DNA from: an uncultured Bacteroidaceae bacterium
GTDB lineage: Bacteria > Bacteroidota > Bacteroidia > Bacteroidales > Bacteroidaceae
Direction: 5' to 3'
Assembly: GCA_934271655.1 (NCBI GenBank)
Contig: CAKQRW010000011.1
Span: 1-64,000 of the forward strand
DNA length: 64,000 bases
Made by a program: the position numbers and the translations under genes. The notes beneath the pieces are model-generated. The model saw nothing but the letters and a program-made list of their open reading frames with translations. It was not told where the DNA came from and did not search any database. Shown here one piece after another: positions 1 to 8,365 of the stretch (its first letter is position 1; each line of letters starts with the position of its first letter).

Positions 1-2
1 AA

Positions 3-116
3 AGAACGTATGAAACGAAAAGACCCATTAAAGAATCTTACGAATCAGAGAAGAGCAGACGTATCGTCTTTGATGATAAACTTCCTAAATGGAACTATCT
101 CATCAAATGCTCTTGA
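3..116 (+). CDS. possible C-terminal fragment of a gene entering from the left edge
   Basis: A reading frame is open from the window edge to a TGA at 114-116 and ends in a natural-looking peptide (..RRIVFDDKLPKWNYLIKCS). No start lies within the window. A second frame is also open across the first ~147 bases, so the choice rests only on residue composition. I do not recognise the family. It would converge with the CotH-like gene on the other strand. Confidence 0.25.
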   Translation, partial: RTYETKRPIKESYESEKSRRIVFDDKLPKWNYLIKCS

Positions 117-192
117 TCGCAGATTTTCTGCGGAAGTTATTTTTTGAACATTACTATAACTTCTATTTTCCGCTGCGCATATCCGCCACTGT

Positions 193-2067
193 CTACCTCA
201 CCAGCATCTTCACCGACGTGCCGTCGCTATACCTATATACATTCACACCTCTGCCAGGATGCGCCACCTTCTCGCCAGTGAGCGTGTAGATGCCTATGAG
301 ATAGCCGTGAGACTGAAGTCCGCCCGATGACTCAACGCCATCCACAGCAGATGTGGACGGATCATAATCATAGTACACATCAAGATAGGCCAGACGGTCT
401 GCCACCCAAGCCTTGATGCGCCCGACGCTGTCCTTATTGGCATTGCGCACACAAGGCCTCACACCATGCCTGTCTTTGGCAGCCTGCCACAGACGTCCCT
501 CATAGCGGACTATGTCTCCAGCCCTGTATGCTGCCACACTCGAATAGGCTGGCACATCTGCATACTTATCCCACTCGTCACTGACTGTCCAGCCTTCGCT
601 GCACACCACATCGGAGAAGCATGGGCTCTCGGGCCACCTGCTCTCTTCCATAGCGTAAAGCTCATCCCCCACTCTGCCGCTCCAGTCGTCAATCATGGCG
701 TTGATGGCATCGGCCTCAAGCACTCCCTCTTGGCGCAACTGGCAGTAGCGCTGCCGCAGGTCTTCCCAGAAATATTTGCTTATCCACAAGAAAGGGCCCG
801 AACGCAGTTGTTCCATAGGCAATGTGGCAGGACGCACCACACCATAAAGATTGATGCCGAACGTCTGGTCGAGGTCATAGGGAGTGACCATCCACCTATG
901 ACCATCGTAGGTGAACCACTGCCAGTTTTTCAGAGAGCCGTCACAATTATACTGGAAATGGTAGAGCACATTATAATCGAGCAAGCTCTCTACATCATAA
1001 CGTTTTTCCACCTCCTCACGCATGACGGCCATATCAGCTCCAGCCGTCTCCTTAGCCTTTAGGGCCGCGGTATAGAGACTCAGATCCAGAATGTGCCTCT
1101 TCACAGCGGCTGTCATGACTTTCGCCTCCTTCACCTCATAGTCATCAGCCGTGAGGGAATAGCTTTTGCTCTTTTCGTCAATCAGTTCCCTTGGCTTGTC
1201 GCCATTATACGCATCACCGCTCATGACGTAAAGTCCCTTGGGATTCCTCACCTCAAACTGCCCCCACGACACATTGCCGTCAAAAAGGTACATGTCTCTT
1301 ATATTGCCGTCAAGATGCACATGCTCCGCACATGACTTCTTCATGTTCATGTTCTTGCGGCTTTTCTTCAACTGCCACGCATACACGCCATGAAAGGCTC
1401 CGTTAACAAAGAGCGCACACGGAAACCCATCTGGGAAGCACCGAGCCTTGCTCTCACCTTCCATGCCGCTTCGCTGCCAAAAAGGAAGGCGGTCTGCCAC
1501 CATGCGGTCATACAATTCATAGCCTATTTCTCCTATGCCACGGAGCACATCCGTATAGAAAGCTTTCAGATGGTAACTGTCTTGCCTGACCCACTCGCCT
1601 ATTGCCAGTTCTGTCTCCACCCGCTCGTCTCCATCGCCAAAAGCAAAGTCACAGGTAAAGTTTTTCTTGGGATAGCTGACAGAGTAGCCTCCCTGCACAG
1701 ACAGTTCCACAGGCTTCCTGAAGCGAATGCCACTTCCGTCATAGAATTCCATGACACCCCTGACCGTCTTTCCCTTGCTGGAAGGAAGACCTGAGGCTAC
1801 CTCTATATTGACATAAGCGCAACGGGGCTGCGCCATGACTATGTCATCCTGTTCGCTGACATCTGCCGACATGCCCAGACCACGCTCCACTATGATGCGG
1901 CGGAAATCATCGCCTGTCCCGTCAGAGGCATCATATCCACCTGCTGCATCATCACATATCAGCGTGTCTGCCACGCACTCCCCCATGTCCGCATCCTGCT
2001 GCGCGTGTGCAGACACACTCGCCAACAGGCATAGAGCCATTATAAACAGTTTTTCTTTGTTCAACAT
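193..2067 (-). CDS. secreted CotH-kinase-family protein
   Basis: A 624-residue protein with a cleavable signal peptide (about residues 1-23, ending SAHAQQ). The CotH-like core runs from about residue 80 to 420. It carries the motif VNGAFHGVYAWQLKK near 221-235 and YDLDQTFG near 397-404, the acidic/aromatic signature of CotH proteins. Spore-coat CotH is a secreted-protein kinase; Bacteroidota members are mostly extracellular with untested substrates, so kinase activity is inferred from family only. Around residues 520-550 the segment AAYRAGDIVRYEGRLW resembles a carbohydrate-binding module of the CBM5/12 type. The last ~40 residues (IYTLTGEKV...NVYRYSDG..VKMLVR) resemble a Bacteroidota secretion/sorting tail. 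Transcribed alone; a weak promoter-like TAACTTTG lies about 220 bp upstream. Confidence 0.8.
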   Translation of the reverse strand: MLNKEKLFIMALCLLASVSAHAQQDADMGECVADTLICDDAAGGYDASDGTGDDFRRIIVERGLGMSADVSEQDDIVMAQPRCAYVNIEVASGLPSSKGKTVRGVMEFYDGSGIRFRKPVELSVQGGYSVSYPKKNFTCDFAFGDGDERVETELAIGEWVRQDSYHLKAFYTDVLRGIGEIGYELYDRMVADRLPFWQRSGMEGESKARCFPDGFPCALFVNGAFHGVYAWQLKKSRKNMNMKKSCAEHVHLDGNIRDMYLFDGNVSWGQFEVRNPKGLYVMSGDAYNGDKPRELIDEKSKSYSLTADDYEVKEAKVMTAAVKRHILDLSLYTAALKAKETAGADMAVMREEVEKRYDVESLLDYNVLYHFQYNCDGSLKNWQWFTYDGHRWMVTPYDLDQTFGINLYGVVRPATLPMEQLRSGPFLWISKYFWEDLRQRYCQLRQEGVLEADAINAMIDDWSGRVGDELYAMEESRWPESPCFSDVVCSEGWTVSDEWDKYADVPAYSSVAAYRAGDIVRYEGRLWQAAKDRHGVRPCVRNANKDSVGRIKAWVADRLAYLDVYYDYDPSTSAVDGVESSGGLQSHGYLIGIYTLTGEKVAHPGRGVNVYRYSDGTSVKMLVR

Positions 2068-2100
2068 GTCTTATTCCCCCATAATTGAGCCAACTTGAAA

Positions 2101-2127
2101 AAGTGCCATCAAAACAGAATGGCACTT
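2101..2127. other. short hairpin in the leader of the CotH-like gene
   Basis: A perfect 9-bp inverted repeat (AAGTGCCAT / ATGGCACTT) with a 9-base loop lies 34 bases upstream of the CotH-like start codon. It has no clear T-run on the minus strand. It may be a leader structure or a remnant terminator. Confidence 0.4.
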
Positions 2128-2289
2128 CAAAATGCTTACAGTTTAAAACTTAATAGCATAAGAAGAGCTGTTCCGTATGAATTTTATAGCATGAAAGAAC
2201 CCGTTTTAGGTTACTTCTGGCTGTTCAACTTTCAATTTGATAGTGCTCTGACTTTTTCAAGTAGGCTCATAATTGATTTTTTGCGACTG

Positions 2290-2297
2290 CAAAGTTA
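2290..2297 (-). promoter_or_regulatory. candidate -7 box for the CotH-like gene
   Basis: The minus strand reads TAACTTTG, matching the Bacteroidota -7 consensus TAnnTTTG. No TTG is seen at the expected -33 distance, so the call is tentative. It would give a leader of about 215 nt. The rest of 2128-2340 is AT-rich and holds a solo copy of the AAGTAGG(TG)CTCA element end at 2259-2280. Confidence 0.4.
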
Positions 2298-2367
2298 TCT
2301 TTTTTTTCTAAACTTCTCACTATTTTCCATATTATTTTAACGCACATCCATTGGACACCCCCAATAT

Positions 2368-2398
2368 TTGCAATATTTACGAATATCACGTAACTTTG
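2368..2398 (+). promoter_or_regulatory. Bacteroidota-type promoter of the MATE gene
   Basis: TTG at 2368-2370, exactly 20 bases, then TAACTTTG at 2391-2398. This matches the primary sigma factor consensus of Bacteroidota. It lies about 160 bp before the MATE start codon, so the transcript has a long leader. Confidence 0.75.
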
Positions 2399-2557
2399 CA
2401 AAATAAAAGTGCAGACGACACCTTCCCATGCACAAGACTCATACACGAAAGGCCACATGTCCCTCACAGCTGGGCAAAGTTCTGGCAGGACACCAAGCGG
2501 CATGCGCCTTTCTCATGAGAAACCACAGAAATAATCCTAAAGAAAAAAAAACGAGAC

Positions 2558-3940
2558 ATGAAAGACAAAAGAGACGAGATTGATTTCGGCAAAGACCCTG
2601 TAGGCAAAGTTTTTCGCAAGATGTTCATTCCCACACTTGTGGCAATGGTGTCCATGATTGCGCTCAACATCACCGACGGAGCCTTCGTGGGGCACGGAGT
2701 GGGCAGCGACGCCATCGCCGCCGTCAACATTGTGGCGCCAGTCTTTCTCATCATGACCGGCGTAGGACTGATGTTCGGCATAGGCGGCTCTGTGACTGCC
2801 AGCGTCCATCTCTCCAAAGGCAAAGTCAAGGCAGCCAGAATCAACATCACACAATCGCTGCTTGGAGGCTTCTTGGCAGGATGCCTCATAGGCGGGCTCA
2901 TACTTGCCTTCCAGCGAGAGACATGCCTGCTCTTCGGCGCCAGCGAGCGCATAGTTCCGCTGGCAGAGAGTTACCTGGTATGGATAGCCGCACTCATGCC
3001 ATTGTGCATCACATGCAGCGTGGGCATGTTCATGGTGAGGCTTGACGGCTCGCCACGTGTGGCCATGTGGCTCAATCTCGCTGGAGCCGCCATGAACATC
3101 TTCGGCGACTGGTATCTCATATTCCAGGCCCACATGGGACTGGCAGGAGCCGCCATAGCCACAAGCCTCAGCTACTCCCTTTGCGGACTCGCCACACTCT
3201 GCTACCTGCTTTTCTTCAGTTCCACCCTGCGGCTCTACCGTCTGCGGCTTACCGCCAAGAGCGCCATGCTGACATCAAGGAACCTCATGTACCAGACAAG
3301 GATAGGCGGCAGTGCCATGCTTGGCGAGATAGCCATCTCGGCACTCATCATCATCGGCAACTACCAGTTCATACGCTATCTGGGCGAAGACGGAGTGGCT
3401 GCCTTTTCTGTGGGATGCTACATGGCTCCCATAGCCTTCATGTTCGGCAACGCCATCGTGCAGAGTTCGCAGCCAATCATCAGTTTTGCCCATGGCATGA
3501 GGGGCTGCGAGACATCGGCCTACAGGATAAGGCAGGCCATGAGGGTAGATCTGTCCGTCGCTTCTGTATGCGGTCTTGGCGGCATGCTGACCATGTGGCT
3601 CGGGGCGGAAGCCATCTCCACCATATTCCTTCCACACGGATGCCAGGCATGGCAACTGTGTGTCAACGGACTCCCTCTGTTCGGCATCTCTTTCATGTTC
3701 ATCGTGCTCAACCTGACCATCATTGGCTATTACCAGAGCACAGAGCAGACCACCGCATCCACAGTCTTCACCCTGCTGCGAGGCTTCATATTCCTGGTGC
3801 CAGCCTTCATCGTCATGCCATTGTGGCTGGACGTGCCCGGCCTGTGGCTTTCCATCACCGTGAGCGAAGTCCTCACGCTTGCCGCTATGTGCGCCAAGTC
3901 GCTATACACACGCTTTCACCATGTCTCACAGCATATCTGA
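2558..3940 (+). CDS. MATE family multidrug/toxin exporter
   Basis: A 460-residue polytopic inner-membrane protein, the usual length of MATE proteins, with about 12 hydrophobic segments in two homologous halves. The N-terminal half begins with the family-like stretch VGKVFRKMFIPTLVAMVSM followed by NITDGAFVGHGVGSDAIAAVN, the typical first helix pair. MATE proteins export cationic drugs or metabolites in exchange for Na+ or H+; the substrate here is unknown. It is a single gene with its own promoter. Downstream, within 60 bp of the stop codon, lies one end of the AAGTAGGTGCTCA element. Confidence 0.88.
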   Translation: MKDKRDEIDFGKDPVGKVFRKMFIPTLVAMVSMIALNITDGAFVGHGVGSDAIAAVNIVAPVFLIMTGVGLMFGIGGSVTASVHLSKGKVKAARINITQSLLGGFLAGCLIGGLILAFQRETCLLFGASERIVPLAESYLVWIAALMPLCITCSVGMFMVRLDGSPRVAMWLNLAGAAMNIFGDWYLIFQAHMGLAGAAIATSLSYSLCGLATLCYLLFFSSTLRLYRLRLTAKSAMLTSRNLMYQTRIGGSAMLGEIAISALIIIGNYQFIRYLGEDGVAAFSVGCYMAPIAFMFGNAIVQSSQPIISFAHGMRGCETSAYRIRQAMRVDLSVASVCGLGGMLTMWLGAEAISTIFLPHGCQAWQLCVNGLPLFGISFMFIVLNLTIIGYYQSTEQTTASTVFTLLRGFIFLVPAFIVMPLWLDVPGLWLSITVSEVLTLAAMCAKSLYTRFHHVSQHI

Positions 3941-3996
3941 AGCTTAGCTGCCAGGGCATAGAGAACGTCCCCAAAGATGATTATGAGCAACTGCTT

Positions 3997-4131
3997 AGGT
4001 AGGTGCTCATAATTATTTTTTATTCAGCGTGTTCTATCTTAGGACGAATCTCTTCTTCTGTTTAAAGGAACCATGCGGGCATAGCGACTGATAAACAGAA
4101 GTAAAATATGACCGAGGGAGTGCCGCAAATC
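3997..4131 (-). mobile_element. one-ended copy of the AAGTAGGTGCTCA inverted-repeat element
   Basis: Starts with the terminal repeat (GGTAGGTGCTCATAATTATT) and continues with internal sequence shared with the copies at 5940-6123 and 57130-57388: a CTTCTGTTT block near 4055, GCGGGCATA near 4077 and GATAAACAGA near 4088. It runs in the opposite orientation to those copies and loses similarity near 4131, so the second terminal repeat is missing. Just upstream (about 3981-3989) is TTATGAGCA, which resembles a further right end. A 74-codon minus-strand reading frame (4034-4258) runs through this copy. Its element-derived half is almost certainly not protein-coding. Confidence 0.65.
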
Positions 4132-4610
4132 CATAGTAGCTGACATTGTCAAGGAAAGCAAAAGCTTTTCTCTCATACCTGATAGCCAATCTCTCATGTT
4201 TAAGATTGGCTAAAAGCATTGCTGTTTCAAGTGGTGGGTTAGTGTATTCCATACGCATATAAACTAAAAGTTCTGGTCCTGGTATGCCGTTCCATGGGAA
4301 GCATGACAGATTCAGGTGCTACAAAGATACTCTTTCCATTCGCCTTTTCCAAACATTTCCAGACAAATCTGCTTCTAAGATAAAAAATCTAACATAAAAT
4401 TTCCCTTTCCGCAATATCCTCATTACAGGCTATAGGATATTTAGAAACTCATGGCATCTTCATCCCCAAATTAAGGCGTTCTATGTATATTGCAAAACGC
4501 ATAAAACGAACAGATGCCTGTTTGTTCTCATTTTGCTATCTATATGACACAGACAAACGCCCACACTCCTTGATATTCGACCAAAGCCAAAATCAGAGTG
4601 AGTTAGAACC
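4132..4610. other. gene-free stretch, likely decayed DNA
   Basis: About 480 bases with no convincing gene. The upper half of a minus-strand frame (4132-4258, ..ANLKHERLAIRYERKAFAFLDN..) looks protein-like and could be a remnant of a lost gene truncated by the adjoining element. I cannot name it. The rest is AT-rich and shows no RNA gene or promoter. Confidence 0.3.
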
Positions 4611-4742
4611 GTAAACATAAGGATTGCTGAATGAAAGCCTAAGGATTCTTGAATGTAAACCTAAGGATTCTTGAATGAAAGCCTAAGGATTCTTGAATGT
4701 AAACCTAAGGATTCTTGAATATAAACCTAAGGATTCAGAATG
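4611..4742. repeat. tandem array, 6 x 22 bp (CCTAAGGATT type)
   Basis: Six consecutive 22-bp units start at 4611, 4633, 4655, 4677, 4699 and 4721. The core of each unit is CCTAAGGATTCTTGAATG, with GAAAG and GTAAA variants alternating. There is no spacer between units, so this is not a CRISPR. The next array follows without a gap. The core resembles those at 6653-6770 and 43555-43730. Confidence 0.95.
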
Positions 4743-4861
4743 GTCACTTCCATCTGCCAACTCAGTCACTTTCATCCGCTAAACAAGTCACTTCCATCTG
4801 CTAAACGAGTCACTTTCATCCGCAAAACGAGTCACTTTCATCTGTCAACTCAGTCACTTTA
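4743..4861. repeat. tandem array, 5.4 x 22 bp (GTCACTTTCATC type)
   Basis: Units start at 4743, 4765, 4787, 4809 and 4831, with a partial sixth at 4853. The core is GTCACTTTCATCCGC with CT/TC variation, and the tail alternates AACTCA / AAACGA. It begins at the base after the previous array and keeps the same 22-bp register, although the unit sequence is unrelated. Confidence 0.95.
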
Positions 4862-4874
4862 CCGAATCTCCATC

Positions 4875-5017
4875 GGTGACAGGTGACAGATGTGACAGCT
4901 GTTTTTAAAACTTTTCCCATATAATTATATATATTTTTTTATTTATAAAAATTTTTTCCTGCCCGCCTGCGCGCGCGAGGGTTTTGAAAACTGCTGTCAC
5001 ATCTGTCACCTGTCACC
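4875..5017. repeat. 25-bp perfect inverted repeat flanking an AT-rich core
   Basis: The 25 bases at 4875-4899 (beginning GGTGACAGGTGACAG) are perfectly complementary to 4993-5017. The 93-bp centre has a T/A-rich half (ATATAATTATATATAT) and a GC-rich patch (GCGCGCGAGG near 4970). The arms contain the sub-repeat GTGACAG. The structure has no gene and no terminator-like T-run after it. It could be an extruding cruciform, a replication or integration site, or the ends of a lost element; I cannot decide. Confidence 0.9.
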
Positions 5018-5093
5018 CAACAGGCATGTCCCATCCCACCTCATCGGCAGCCATCTTAACCTTCATCACGGTTAAGTCAGTCTGTTCATTTAG

Positions 5094-5159
5094 TTCGATA
5101 TGCGCATTTATTCCGTTCGTTATGAAAGCTCGTATCGTTCGATATGAGTGTTCGTATCG
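5094..5159. repeat. tandem array, 3 x 22 bp (TTCGATATG type)
   Basis: Three units start at 5094, 5116 and 5138, each beginning TTCG(A/T)TATG and ending CG. The third unit and its flank form a short inverted repeat (GTTCGATA / TATCGAAC). Between 5160 and 5310 I see only AT-rich sequence. Confidence 0.75.
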
Positions 5160-5447
5160 AACGGAATGATATGATAAATCAAGCTTCTTAACATCACATT
5201 TTGGCGTTGTTTACACAACATTCGTAGGCGTATAAAGTTAACATACCTTATCGTAGCAATTTTTATGGGACTTTTGCTCAATACGATTTCGATGTTTCAC
5301 AATTATTTATACCCCAGCTAGGGATAATATAGCACGTCTAAAAATTGTCATAACTATTTCGAATAAATAAAGTTATAGATACTTAGCAGCCATCCATAGA
5401 TTCAGGATGGTTGCTAAGATAAAAAATATCAAAGCAAATGTGCATTG

Positions 5448-6542
5448 TTAGAAAAAGCTCAACTGTTTTGTGTTTTCAATGGTATATCCGACAAGAGTCT
5501 TCGGCTTATTGTCAAAGAAACAGTATGCTCCCAATGCCGATATGAGATTCATGATAAAATTCGTAACAGACCTGTGGCGCGAGTGTACCATTTGCGCCGT
5601 ATTTTGAGCAAGTCGTTTATGGTTTCGATTATGTATCTTTTGCGCAGCATCATCCTGTCATAGAATGGCATCAACTTGTTTTTCATGTTAACCCTCTGTC
5701 CTGTAACCAGTTGAATTCCGTCCTCAATAAGGAAGTCAAAAAGTTTTTGAGAGATATATCTTATCAGCGAACAGCTTGCCGTACAGACGTTTATCCGATA
5801 TTTTGAACACATTCGTGTCATTGTCACAGACATTCGCTCCAGTGAGTGCAAATGCAATAATCTCACCTCTGTCATTGCATGCCAGATGAAGTTTGAAGCC
5901 ATGACACCATCCCATGGTATCCTTTCCGTCTGTGGCTATAAGTAGGTGTTCAAAATTATTTTATAGTATCAAGGTAGGCCGCTCCCATATTTGCCGCACA
6001 CTCTCCCGGTCATATTTTCCCTCTGTTTATCAGTCGTATGCCCGCATAGTTCCTTCAAACAGAAGAAAAATCTGCCCGGGGATAGAGCACGCCAAATATA
6101 AAAATAATTATGAGCACCCACTTTCCTTTAAATACCTTGTTGGCATAACACCTGAGATTATGGCATACGGGTATCATTGTTGAGTCTACAAATGTAATAC
6201 CAGTACATCTCCGAATGCCTGAAGGTTAAGGAAAAACATGAGAGGGAAGAATACCCGACTTTCAAGTTCAAAGAATCGGTTATAAGAAACAGCATTGGGG
6301 AAATATGACTTTAGGGTTCCCTTTATATAGAACAGGTGGTCATGTTTGAAATTGCGGAAAGATCCAAAATGAAAGAGCAACAGGATTGTCATAATATCAC
6401 TGTCTGACAAAGACGCTTTACGCCTTCTACGCTTTGTTCCATCATCGCCAATGAGCAGTTTTCCTGCATTTTCAGCTTCAAAACGTTTGCAAAACTTATC
6501 TATAATACAGAATAATTCAGTAACTTTGCAATCGGTAGCCAT
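5448..6542 (-). pseudogene. IS982-family transposase, broken
   Basis: The start at 6542 gives MATDCKVTELFCIIDKFCKRF, and the first ~110 residues include SYFPNAVSYNRFFELESRVFFPLMFFL, typical of IS982 transposases. A frameshift near 6213 is needed to continue into CTGITFVDSTMIPVCHNLR (first catalytic Asp region) and NKVFKG. The 184-bp element (5940-6123) splits the gene exactly between the codons for VFKG and IATDGKDTMGWCHGFKLH. A second frameshift near 5750 restores DFLIEDGIQLVTG, and a third near 5595 restores NTAQMVHSRHRSVTNFIMN, ending at the TAA at 5448-5450. With three shifts and an insertion it cannot make a working enzyme. Confidence 0.88.
5940..6123 (+). mobile_element. MITE-like element, 184 bp, inside the IS982 transposase
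   Basis: Begins AAGTAGGTGTTCA and ends TGAGCACCCACTT, the termini being inverted repeats of about 23 bp with few mismatches. Its interior matches 57130-57388 closely, apart from ~75 bp absent here. Removing these 184 bases rejoins the transposase reading frame (..VFKG|IATDG..), which fixes both boundaries to the base. No target duplication is seen. There is no credible coding sequence within it. Confidence 0.9.
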
Positions 6543-6652
6543 AATAAAATATATTTGTATCTGTTTGATTTCTATTTATAAAGATACAAAATATTTATTG
6601 GACTACCAACTTTTTACACTCTTTTTTATAATTTCTTATCCCGAACTGTGGT

Positions 6653-6770
6653 AAGGACTACGCATTGAAAGCCAAGGATGACACAATAAGAAGCCTAAGG
6701 ATGACGCATGGAAAGTCCAAGGATTAGGTGACGCAAACCTAAGGATGACGCAATGCAAGCCTAATGGTTT
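6653..6770. repeat. tandem array, ~5.4 x 22 bp (AAGGATGACGCA type)
   Basis: Units anchored on AAGGA(T/C) start at 6653, 6674, 6697, 6719 and 6741, with a degenerate one at 6763. Spacings are 21, 23, 22, 22 and 22. The core CCTAAGGATGACGCA is related to the arrays at 4611 and 43555. The array starts immediately after the right end of the IS982 element. The remainder of 6543-6919 holds the IS right end and the terminator below. Confidence 0.9.
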
Positions 6771-6851
6771 GACTCAGATAAGGCATAGGCCATAGGATAC
6801 ACACGGAGGCACTTACGAGATGTGACCCTTGTTTCATTCTCCCCACAGAGG

Positions 6852-6899
6852 CCAAAATAAATGCCGCCAAGCGGATTATGTTGTCCGCTTGACGGCATT
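6852..6899 (-). terminator. rho-independent terminator of the RND efflux operon
   Basis: A 16-bp stem (6860-6875 with 6884-6899, one G-U pair) and an 8-base loop. On the minus strand it is followed by TTATTTTGG. It lies 20 bases past the tolC-like stop codon. Confidence 0.8.
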
Positions 6900-6919
6900 G
6901 TTTATTCACTATAAGGCAT

Positions 6920-8365
6920 TCATTTTCCTCCCATTGCCTTGATGAGCTTAGTGCGTGCGAGCACCAGTTGCTGGCGTGCCGAGACAAGATTGGCATTGCA
7001 TTGCTGCCATGATGTCTGTGTCTCAAGATAGTCACTAAGAGTCTCGAAGCCCACATCATACTGCTGGCGCGAGAGGCGCATGTTCTCCGCAGCCTGCGCA
7101 AGAGCTGTCTCGCAAAGGCGCAGTTCGGTCTTGGCCTCATCGTATGTGTTTCGGCAACTGGCCTGCTCAAGTGTCATCTGCTCGCAGGCATCCTGCTGTT
7201 CCATCTGAGATATCTGGTAAGCCACGCGAGCCGAGCGCACCCTGTTGGACGTGGCGCCAAAGAGGTCGAGCGGCACGTTGACCGTGATGCCGACAGACGC
7301 CGAAGCCTGGTCAAGCAGTTTGCTGCCAGCCACCTCACCGCCGTTCATGTAGAGATAGGCAGCTCCGACAGCCACATTGGGCAGCATCTCGCTCTTGGCA
7401 AGCCTCACCTGCTGGCGCGCCAGTTCGGTCTTGCTGTTCATGATGGAATATTCCGGGCGTGATGATATGCTGAGAGCGCCAAGACCGCCTGCGGCCTGCA
7501 CGTCATCATCACATGCGGCGATGAGCGACTCAGCGTCCTGGGCTGGCGACACCACCTCGATGGCCGAGTCGAGCGGACGGCCTATGACGTGGCATAGGTT
7601 CATCAGAGCGAGGCGGTAAGCATTGTCGGCCTTCTGCACTGAGAGTTCGGCCTCATTGAGCTTGACCTGCACCTTCATGATGTCGTTGCGTGTGCTGAGT
7701 CCGTGCTTAAAGGCAGCCTCCACATTCTTTTTCACCTCAAGCAGCGTGGTCTGATACTTCTGCGCCACCTCCTTCATCTCCTTGGCCTTGACGGCAAGAG
7801 AATAGGCCTCATCTGTCTTCACGATGACCTCCGACTCCTTCAGCCTGACATTTTCCTCAGCCATGCCCACACCTATCTTGGACATCTTGTAGGCCGTGGA
7901 TATCTTGCCTCCGGCATAGACAGGCTGCAAGAGCGATATGCCACCTGTGAAGAAGTTGCGCAGTTTCCAGTCTATCTGCTGCGACGGGAAGTCGGCGTAC
8001 TTGTTGAAGACGTAAGAGCCGTCGGGCTTGACCGTCACATCTGGCACATAGGTGCCAGTCTCTGGCGAGAGCGTGTAGATGGGCAGTTTGCCGCCCTGCA
8101 TGGTGAAGCTGCCATCCGCAAAACTGTAGATGTCGGCCGCCATGACACTGAGCTTCGGGAAAAAGTTGGCCTTGTACGACTTCATGTCGAATGTTGTCTT
8201 GCCGCGCTGCAACTGTGCCGACGCGAGCGACTTGTTGTTCTCCGCAGCGAGCGAGCGGCATTGTTCTATGGTGAGTTGCTGGGCCCTGACGGCACATGCA
8301 GCCATCAGGCCTAAAGCGATGATAGTTATTCTTTTCATTCTATAGTCTGTTATGCGTTTCATCAT
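6920..8365 (-). CDS. TolC-family outer-membrane efflux protein (RND operon)
   Basis: 481 residues, the usual size for TolC/OprM-type channels, which form the trimeric outer-membrane and periplasmic tunnel of tripartite exporters. The signal peptide is MKRITIIALGLMAACAVRAQ, followed by the typical LTIEQCRSLAAENNKSL start of the first OEP repeat. The second repeat begins around residue 290 (RPEYSIMNSKTELARQQVRLAKSEMLPNVAVGA). The start is taken at the ATG overlapping the stop of the RND pump gene (ATGATGA), with GGAGG just upstream; a start nine codons later, at the signal peptide proper, is also possible. It is the last gene of the three-gene adaptor-pump-channel operon and ends at the terminator. 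Confidence 0.9.
   Translation of the reverse strand: MMKRITDYRMKRITIIALGLMAACAVRAQQLTIEQCRSLAAENNKSLASAQLQRGKTTFDMKSYKANFFPKLSVMAADIYSFADGSFTMQGGKLPIYTLSPETGTYVPDVTVKPDGSYVFNKYADFPSQQIDWKLRNFFTGGISLLQPVYAGGKISTAYKMSKIGVGMAEENVRLKESEVIVKTDEAYSLAVKAKEMKEVAQKYQTTLLEVKKNVEAAFKHGLSTRNDIMKVQVKLNEAELSVQKADNAYRLALMNLCHVIGRPLDSAIEVVSPAQDAESLIAACDDDVQAAGGLGALSISSRPEYSIMNSKTELARQQVRLAKSEMLPNVAVGAAYLYMNGGEVAGSKLLDQASASVGITVNVPLDLFGATSNRVRSARVAYQISQMEQQDACEQMTLEQASCRNTYDEAKTELRLCETALAQAAENMRLSRQQYDVGFETLSDYLETQTSWQQCNANLVSARQQLVLARTKLIKAMGGK

Larger units (their letters stand above)
5311..6652 (-). mobile_element. IS982-family insertion sequence, inactivated
   Basis: The ends are 17-bp imperfect inverted repeats: ACCCCAGCTAGGGATAA at 5311-5327 and ACCACAGTTCGGGATAA read inward from 6652. 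They enclose a broken IS982-type transposase on the minus strand. Total length is 1342 bp, or about 1158 bp without the 184-bp element inserted at 5940-6123, close to the usual ~1 kb of the family. No target-site duplication is visible at the outer ends. A hairpin (CTTAGCAGCCATCC / GGATGGTTGCTAAG, about 5381-5417) lies just past the transposase stop. A 22-bp repeat array abuts the right end. Confidence 0.75.

Noticed and set aside
4034..4258. 74-codon minus-strand reading frame
   Set aside because: Half of it is the inverted-repeat element; the other half is protein-like but unrecognised and has no promoter. Kept only as a possible remnant.
4611..4861. CRISPR array
   Set aside because: Units are contiguous 22-mers with no spacers, unit variants alternate, and no cas genes are present.
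5381..5417. Independent small RNA or terminator hairpin
   Set aside because: The 14-bp hairpin lies inside the IS982 element between its transposase stop and its end, with no T-run, so it is better explained as part of the IS.
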